A DNA stretch of 36,475 nucleotides, taken from Sphingomonas sp. AR_OL41. Its GTDB lineage: Bacteria; Pseudomonadota; Alphaproteobacteria; Sphingomonadales; Sphingomonadaceae. Shown here in pieces: positions 31,548 through 36,475 of this stretch. Both the position numbers and the translations under genes were made by a program. Under the pieces are notes generated by a model, which made no database searches, was not told the DNA's origin, and saw only the letters and a program-made list of their open reading frames with translations. Position 1 is the first letter of the stretch. Each line of letters starts with the position of its first letter. Location of the stretch: contig NZ_JARYTI010000047.1 of NCBI RefSeq assembly GCF_029911635.1, positions 1 to 36,475 of the forward strand, in the 5' to 3' direction.

Positions 31548-32600
31548 TTAACTCATGAGCCGCGCGAGGGTCGCGGCCGTGAAATCCACCATGGGCACGA
31601 CGCGCGCATAGTTCAACCGAGTCGGGCCGATGACACCGACCACGCCGACGACGCGACCACCCGCGCCGTGAAACGGACGCGCGATGACCGAGGAGCCGGA
31701 CAGCGAGAAAAGCTTGTTCTCCGCGCCGATGAAGATGCGCGTCGCATCGCCCGCTGCGGCACTGTCGAGCAAGCGCGAAATTTCCTGCTTGCCCTCGAGA
31801 TCGTCGAGCAGTTCGGTGATACGTTCGAGCTGCGCCGCGTCGGCGGCATCGATCAGCCGGCCCTGCCCGCGCACGATCAACACCGGGCGACGATCGCCAT
31901 CCTCGCTCCATACCGCCAGGCCGCGCTCCACCAGCGTCCGCGCGGAGGCGTCGAGCTCGGCGCGCTCCGCCGCGACCTGGCGCGCGATGCGCTCGCGCGC
32001 CTCGACCAGGGTCAGGCCGCCAAGCGTCGCGGTCATATAATTGCCCGCCTCGATCAGCGCGATCGGCGAGATGCCGCGCGGCAAGTCGATGACACGATTC
32101 TCGACCGCGCCGCTATCGCTGACGAGCACGGCCAGCGCCTTGTCCGCCGAGAGCGGCACGAAGCTGACCTGGCGCAACACGAGTTCACGCTTGGGCACGA
32201 AGACGAGGCCCGCACAGGCCGACAGCCCGGAGAGCGCGGCCGTGGTCGCCGCGAGTGCCTCCTCGACAGGACCGGACTGCCCGGCACGTGCTTCGATCGC
32301 CGCGCGCTCCTCGGCGCTCGGTTCGAGCGCCTGCATCATGCCGTCGACGAACAGCCGCAGGCCGGAATCGGTCGGCATCCGCCCGGCGCTGGTGTGCGGC
32401 GCGGCGAGCAGGCCGAACTCCTCCAGGTCCTGCATCACGTTGCGGATCGACGCCGGCGAGAGGTTGAGGCCGGACAATTGCGCGATGGTCCGCGACCCGA
32501 TCGGTGCGCCGGTATGAAGATAGCTCTCCACGACGACGCGGAAAACGTCGCGCGCGCGGTCGTTCAGTTCGGTGATCGGTGGTGCGGACATGGGGCTCAT
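31548..32600 (-). CDS. hrcA: Heat-inducible transcription repressor HrcA
   Basis: A 350-residue protein that represses chaperone genes by binding CIRCE elements and responds to GroEL. The N-terminal winged helix has ARDVFRVVVESYLHTGAPIGSRTIAQLSGLNLSPASIRNVMQDLEEFGLL followed by HTSAGRMPTDSGLRLFVD, the exact family signature. A GAF-like domain and the closing VVGVIGPTRLNYARVVPMVDFTA complete it. The ATG at 32600 is used; 32591 is an alternative. I found no TTAGCACTC-type CIRCE copy near the gene. It forms a unit with grpE. Confidence 0.97.
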   Translation of the reverse strand: MSPMSAPPITELNDRARDVFRVVVESYLHTGAPIGSRTIAQLSGLNLSPASIRNVMQDLEEFGLLAAPHTSAGRMPTDSGLRLFVDGMMQALEPSAEERAAIEARAGQSGPVEEALAATTAALSGLSACAGLVFVPKRELVLRQVSFVPLSADKALAVLVSDSGAVENRVIDLPRGISPIALIEAGNYMTATLGGLTLVEARERIARQVAAERAELDASARTLVERGLAVWSEDGDRRPVLIVRGQGRLIDAADAAQLERITELLDDLEGKQEISRLLDSAAAGDATRIFIGAENKLFSLSGSSVIARPFHGAGGRVVGVVGVIGPTRLNYARVVPMVDFTAATLARLMS

Positions 32601-32639
32601 GTAGGCAGCGAAGCGGGTGCGCTCAATGTTTGCTTGTCC

Positions 32640-33152
32640 CTAGCGAATACGCGTCGTTGCAACCGAACCACTAGCTGGGTCGGGAAGACCCTTGAGACCA
32701 AGTAATTGAGGGGCGTGGTCGAGCGCGTTCCACATCGCATCGCCATCGCCGACCTCGCAGCCAAGATTAAACACAAGGCGATCCGACCTCCCCTGACCGT
32801 CCCATTGAATGTGTATTTGCCCCTGGTCGCTCATAAGGCCCTTGCACGGTGGTGCGTCGTACCAAATTTTTTCGCCAACTGGACGGTAAGGTGAAAGCGA
32901 CATTTCAAAAGCTTCATATTGTCCGCGCGACACGTGAATGGGCCGCATCCCGAGAAGCTCGCCTCGGCCGTCAAAATGGCGCAACCGCCCCTTGCCGTCC
33001 GAATTTACCGTCAAGTGAAACGTCGGACACGCACCCATGCAGAAGCCCGGTTCGGTCCAATAGGTGATCAACCGGCCATTTGGCGGCGCCTTTACCTGCG
33101 TCAGGCATCCTCCCAACGGCAAAGCGAGCAAGAAGATGAGCCATCGTGCCAT
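32640..33152 (-). CDS. Putative lipoprotein (DUF6438-like)
   Basis: A 170-residue protein starting at 33152. The signal peptide ends in lipobox LGGC with Cys16 as the lipidated residue (MARWLIFLLALPLGGC). The mature domain contains WTEPGFCMGACPTFHLTVNSDGKG with a CxxxC pair, then RPIHVSRGQYEAFEMSLSPYRP, a pattern I associate with DUF6438 (CxGxCPxY-type start); this is unverified. A later CKG and a GCEVGDG give two more Cys. Function is unknown. It lies upstream of hrcA on the same strand and divergent from rph. Confidence 0.75.
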   Translation of the reverse strand: MARWLIFLLALPLGGCLTQVKAPPNGRLITYWTEPGFCMGACPTFHLTVNSDGKGRLRHFDGRGELLGMRPIHVSRGQYEAFEMSLSPYRPVGEKIWYDAPPCKGLMSDQGQIHIQWDGQGRSDRLVFNLGCEVGDGDAMWNALDHAPQLLGLKGLPDPASGSVATTRIR

Positions 33153-33218
33153 TGCGGGAGACTGGCGTGTTCGGTCTAGCGCGTCTAGGTGCGAAGCCAA
33201 TATTCAAGGAGACTCCCC

Positions 33219-33935
33219 ATGCGCCCCTCAGGCCGCGCCCCCGATCAGATGCGTACGATCAGCATCGAGCCGCACTTCACCCGCCACGCCGAAGGATCGG
33301 TGCTGATCGGGTTTGGCGACACCAGGGTGCTGGTCACCGCCTCGGTCGAGGAGCGGCTGCCGCCCTGGCTTCGCGGCAAGGGCGAGGGCTGGGTGACGGC
33401 CGAATATGGCATGTTGCCGCGCGCCACCCATACGCGGGGCAACCGCGAGGCGGCCAAGGGCAAGCAATCGGGCCGGACGCAGGAAATCCAGCGGCTGATC
33501 GGCCGTTCCTTGCGCGCGGTGACCGACCTCAAGCTGCTCGGCGAGCGCCAGATCACGCTCGATTGCGATGTGATCCAGGCTGATGGCGGGACGCGCACCG
33601 CCGCGATCTCGGGCGCATGGGTCGCGCTGCGGCTGGCGATCGACGGCCTGATCAAGGACGGCAAGCTGACCGCCGACCCGCTGACGCAGAAGGTTGCCGC
33701 CGTTTCGTGTGGTATCTTCAAGGGCACGCCGGTGCTCGACCTCGATTATGACGAGGATTCGAACGCGGACGCCGACGCCAATTTCGTGCTGCTCGAAAAC
33801 GGCAACATCGCCGAAGCGCAGGCGACGGCGGAAGGCGCGACCTATGACGAGGAGGCGCTGCTCCGCCTGCTCCGCCTCGCGCGGATCGGCTGCGCCGACA
33901 TTTTCGCTGCGCAGGCCAAGGCCGTGGCAAAATGA
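33219..33935 (+). CDS. rph: Ribonuclease PH
   Basis: A 238-residue phosphorolytic 3'-5' exoribonuclease that trims tRNA 3' ends. The ATG at 33219 has AAGGAG 8 nt upstream and gives MRPSGRAPDQMRTISIEPHFTRHAEGS, the standard start. Further hallmarks: VEERLPPWLRGKGEGWVTAEYGMLPRATHTR, RTQEIQRLIGRSLRAV, LDCDVIQADGGTRTAAISGA and LDLDYDEDSNADADANFV. It is complete. Its stop overlaps the start of rdgB (33932-33935). Confidence 0.98.
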   Translation: MRPSGRAPDQMRTISIEPHFTRHAEGSVLIGFGDTRVLVTASVEERLPPWLRGKGEGWVTAEYGMLPRATHTRGNREAAKGKQSGRTQEIQRLIGRSLRAVTDLKLLGERQITLDCDVIQADGGTRTAAISGAWVALRLAIDGLIKDGKLTADPLTQKVAAVSCGIFKGTPVLDLDYDEDSNADADANFVLLENGNIAEAQATAEGATYDEEALLRLLRLARIGCADIFAAQAKAVAK

Positions 33936-34558
33936 GCGGCGAGGGCGAGACCCCGCAGGCGATCCGCAAGCTCGCCCCCGGCAAGCTCGTCATCGCCAGC
34001 CACAATGCCGGCAAGGTGCGCGAGATCAGGGCGTTGCTCGGCCCCTATGGCATCGAGCCGGTCTCGGCCGCCGATCTCGACCTGCCCGAACCCGAGGAAA
34101 CCGGCACGACCTTCGTCGCCAATGCCGAGCTGAAGGCGATGCAGGCCGCCGATCTGTCGGGCCTGCCCGCGCTGGCCGACGATTCGGGCCTGTGCGTCGA
34201 TGCCCTGGGCGGCGAGCCCGGGATTTTCTCGGCGCGCTGGGCGGGGCCGGACAAGGATTTCGGGCTGGCGATGCGACTGGTCGAGGAGCGGCTCACCGCG
34301 ATCGACGACGCGCCACGCGACGCGCATTTCGTCTGCGCACTGGCGCTGGCCTGGCCCGACGGCCATGTCGAATGGTTCGAGGGACGTGTCGACGGCACTT
34401 TGGTCTGGCCGCCGCGCGGCGAGCATGGCTTCGGCTATGATCCGATGTTCCTGCCCGAAGGGGAGCCGCTAACCTTCGGCGAGATGGCGCCCGAGGCCAA
34501 GACCCCCCTCACCCACCGCGCCGCCGCCTTCCGGCAACTGGTCGCCGCGGTCCTCTGA
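33932..34558 (+). CDS. rdgB: XTP/dITP pyrophosphatase (RdgB/HAM1)
   Basis: A 208-residue protein that hydrolyses non-canonical purine nucleoside triphosphates and so keeps them out of DNA. VIASHNAGKVREIRALL binds the triphosphate, ALADDSGLCVDALGG has the metal-binding Asp pair, and FSARWAG and HGFGYDPMFLPEGEPLTFGEM are the closing signatures. It is coupled to rph by an ATGA overlap, a common alphaproteobacterial order. The hemW gene often found next is not here. Confidence 0.97.
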   Translation: MSGEGETPQAIRKLAPGKLVIASHNAGKVREIRALLGPYGIEPVSAADLDLPEPEETGTTFVANAELKAMQAADLSGLPALADDSGLCVDALGGEPGIFSARWAGPDKDFGLAMRLVEERLTAIDDAPRDAHFVCALALAWPDGHVEWFEGRVDGTLVWPPRGEHGFGYDPMFLPEGEPLTFGEMAPEAKTPLTHRAAAFRQLVAAVL

Positions 34559-34619
34559 TCGCTGCGCGAACAGCGCGAGGCACCACGGCTTCGCCCCGGC
34601 GCTTCCGGACGGCGGCGGA

Positions 34620-35138
34620 TCACCCCGGCAGCGCCACGGTGAAATCGACCATGATCTCCCCAGAGATCGCTTCCAGTGCCGCCCTCACCGCATCCGGTGC
34701 GGTTCCGGCCGGCACCAACAGTCGCGCGTTCGCGCGGAAAAGCTTCTCGCCCGACCAGGCGCCATTTTCGACGCTGGACGCGAAATCCTCGATATTGACC
34801 CCAAGCCGCGCGAGCACGCTCGTGACCTCGCGCACGATGCCGGGCCGATCCTGGCCGACCAGTTCGAGCTGCAATGCCTGCCCCGCAAGGGGCGGCTGCT
34901 CGACTGCGGCGAGCAGGGTGACGGTGAGCCCCGCGGCATCGATGCGATGGGCCGCGGCCTCGAGCGCGGCGAGCGCATCTGCCGCGATGTCGACCAGCAC
35001 CGCGCCGACATAGCGGCCGCCGAGCCGCGCCAACCGCCCTTCCATCCAGTTGCCGCCCGCCGCCTGCACCGCCTCGGCCAGCGCCGCGGTCAGCCCCGGG
35101 CGATCGCTGCCCGCCACCGTCAAGATCACCGTCGCCAT
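34620..35138 (-). CDS. ACT-domain regulatory protein (GcvR-like)
   Basis: A 172-residue protein starting at 35138 with AAGAGGTG upstream. It consists of two ACT domains: residues ~1-80 (VILTVAGSDRPGLTAALAEAVQAAGGNW) and ~88-170 (LELVGQDRPGIVREVTSVLARLGVNIEDF). The repeated DRPG turn is the amino-acid-binding hallmark. The arrangement matches GcvR, the repressor partner of the glycine cleavage regulator, but no gcv genes are near. The effector amino acid is not known. Confidence 0.85.
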   Translation of the reverse strand: MATVILTVAGSDRPGLTAALAEAVQAAGGNWMEGRLARLGGRYVGAVLVDIAADALAALEAAAHRIDAAGLTVTLLAAVEQPPLAGQALQLELVGQDRPGIVREVTSVLARLGVNIEDFASSVENGAWSGEKLFRANARLLVPAGTAPDAVRAALEAISGEIMVDFTVALPG

Positions 35139-35415
35139 CTTCACCTCTTCCCGCACCTGTCGGTTCACCTTCGCACAAGCCGGATAGTCGAACCAGAAGT
35201 TCGAACGCCGGCGCATCGCACGCATGGCCGCGCTGACGCCGCCTGTGAAAGCGCGTCGCACGCGGTCCAGCGACCCGCATGTGATGCTGTCGCGGCAAAT
35301 TGCACAAAATGGGTAGCTAACTAATTGCATTGCAAACAGGGCAATACAGAGCGATCTTTTCGCCTGCGCATGCTGCCCTGCACGCGCCCTGTGGCGTGGG
35401 AACGGCGCACACATC

Positions 35416-36297
35416 ATGATCGACCATTCGCCAGAACCCGGGGTCAGCATGCTCACCATGCTGCTCGCCGAGATGCAGACGACGATCGTCACGGCGGGAT
35501 TGCGCGCTTTCGACGGCAAGCTCGATCGCTTTGTCATCGCGACCGTCATCGCCCGCGATGTCCTGTACGCGCGGCCGGAGGTTACGCCGATATCGGTGCT
35601 TTCCCTGGCATCGTCGCTCAACCGGCCGTTCGAGACCACGCGCCGACATGTCCATGCGCTGATCGATCTGGGCTATATCACGCGGCATCCCGGCGGGGTC
35701 ATCACGGCCGCCGACTGGCCGGACAATCCCGAAATCACCGCGCTGACGCATCTGTCTCATGATGCCTTTGTGCGTTTCGCCGAGGCGTTGAAGAGCAACA
35801 ACTTGCTCCCGCCGATACCGCGCTCCCCCCGCGCCTACGCGCCCGCGACCGGCATAAGAAGCGCGATCGACATCATGCTGGCGGCAGCCGATTCGAATAT
35901 CGAAACGCACGGCGACTGGTTGAATCTGGTCATCTTTTCCACGATCGTCTTCGCCAATACCCAGCGACTTTTCAGCGACGCCGATCGATCGGGCGGCTTC
36001 GACCCACGCCACGCGGTACGCACATCCGCTGTCGCGCGCGCGCTCGCCTTGACCGATATAACGGCGCGCCGGCGCGTTGCACGGCTATCGCAACCGGGCG
36101 GTGCGATCATGCGGACCTCAAAGGGCCTGCTCGTTTCCGAACCATGGATGATGTCGCCTGCGGCGAAAGAGGCCAGCGCCCGGACCAGCAACAATGTTCG
36201 CCGCATCTTGATGCGCGCGGCGGCGGACGGCTTCCCCTTCGATGATCCGGCGAGCGCCTATATCGATCACCGGCCACCCACGATCTTCATTGGCTGA
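35416..36297 (+). CDS. Protein with two winged-helix-like segments, probable regulator
   Basis: A 293-residue protein. Residues ~57-100 (TPISVLSLASSLNRPFETTRRHVHALIDLGYITRHPGGVI) and ~198-242 (RHAVRTSAVARALALTDITARRRVARLSQPGGAIMRTSKGLLV) each look like a winged helix-turn-helix, suggesting an internal duplication with a helical linker between. No catalytic motif is visible. The promoter region upstream (35300-35400) contains TTGCATTGCAA, a small odd palindrome. It is probably a transcription factor of unknown targets; MarR or Rrf2-type folds are possible. Confidence 0.7.
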   Translation: MIDHSPEPGVSMLTMLLAEMQTTIVTAGLRAFDGKLDRFVIATVIARDVLYARPEVTPISVLSLASSLNRPFETTRRHVHALIDLGYITRHPGGVITAADWPDNPEITALTHLSHDAFVRFAEALKSNNLLPPIPRSPRAYAPATGIRSAIDIMLAAADSNIETHGDWLNLVIFSTIVFANTQRLFSDADRSGGFDPRHAVRTSAVARALALTDITARRRVARLSQPGGAIMRTSKGLLVSEPWMMSPAAKEASARTSNNVRRILMRAAADGFPFDDPASAYIDHRPPTIFIG

Positions 36298-36475
36298 CGT
36301 CGATATACGCGGGCGCGGTTCGAGCCAACGACGCCCGGCCCGGAAAAGCTAGACCCGTATCCGACCGAGTTGAATCGTGGGGGATTGAACGAACCCGCTG
36401 ACGCGGGATTGGCGTGAGTGTTGGCCGGAATGGCCTCCTGATGGGAAGGTTTGGTTGCTGATACCAACCCCTGAC
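36298..36475. other. Unassigned right edge of window
   Basis: No supported gene. Two small hairpins, CCCGC-TGAC-GCGGG (36394-36407) and GGCC-GGAAT-GGCC (36423-36435), are visible. An open frame on the minus strand (36267-36467) has no ribosome binding site or recognisable content. The stretch may be a terminator zone or the edge of another element. Confidence 0.4.

Noticed and set aside
32601..32660. CIRCE element expected before hrcA
   Set aside because: No TTAGCACTC-N9-GAGTGCTAA or near match found by eye here or before grpE; HrcA targets probably lie elsewhere.
31107..32705. 532-residue plus-strand frame opposite hrcA and grpE
   Set aside because: Antisense to two conserved heat-shock genes and without protein-like motifs.

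Overview
The window looks like chromosomal DNA of a high-GC alphaproteobacterium of the order Sphingomonadales, most likely Sphingomonas or a close relative. The basis is protein family resemblance and gene order (rpmH-rnpA-yidD-yidC-engB; hrcA-grpE next to rph-rdgB), plus the abundant GGGGAGG-type hairpin repeats that I associate with sphingomonads. No database search was possible, so the genus is an inference.

Layout. (1) 1-4500 is accessory. It holds two secreted Cys-repeat proteins (1-473 and 3202-3492), a small HTH gene pair (544-1235), an SRAP/YedK-type DNA-protein crosslink protein (1526-2188), a tiny exported protein behind an AT-rich inverted repeat, and the decayed 3' half of an IS256-family transposase. 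(2) 4210-6899 is the end of an integrated element: a tRNA-Leu(CAA) gene, a tyrosine recombinase reading away from the tRNA 3' end, a translationally coupled membrane cargo gene and an excisionase-like protein. (3) 6956-10600 holds a DUF805 protein and comM. Upstream of comM is a roughly 175-bp direct duplication of the comM 5' end that brackets an unknown secreted protein. (4) 10688-13945 is the conserved ribosome, RNase P and membrane-insertion cluster rpmH, rnpA, yidD, yidC, engB. A large inverted repeat lies just before engB. (5) 13947-17757 holds a GNAT enzyme, a small exported protein, an HGSNAT-like membrane acyltransferase, a GST and a PLP aminotransferase, all on the plus strand. (6) 17790-20611 is a response regulator followed by a hybrid histidine kinase. 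(7) 20733-24345 holds a cupin head-to-head with dapE, an exported protein, and a membrane protein fused to a SET methyltransferase domain with a complete post-SET zinc motif. (8) 24376-28584 is a second hybrid kinase divergent from an indoleamine 2,3-dioxygenase homologue. (9) 28708-30893 is a membrane-anchored CobT-type VWA protein coupled to threonine synthase. (10) 30978-36297 holds hrcA-grpE, a lipoprotein, rph-rdgB, an ACT-domain protein and a protein with two winged-helix segments.

The most unusual items are the membrane-SET fusion, the stand-alone anchored CobT-type VWA protein, the bracketed duplication at comM, the apparent CUG start of rnpA overlapping the rpmH stop, the amber codon near the 5' end of the first kinase, and the engB ribosome binding site that lies inside a repeat. 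I saw no CRISPR array, no rRNA and no recognisable named defence system.
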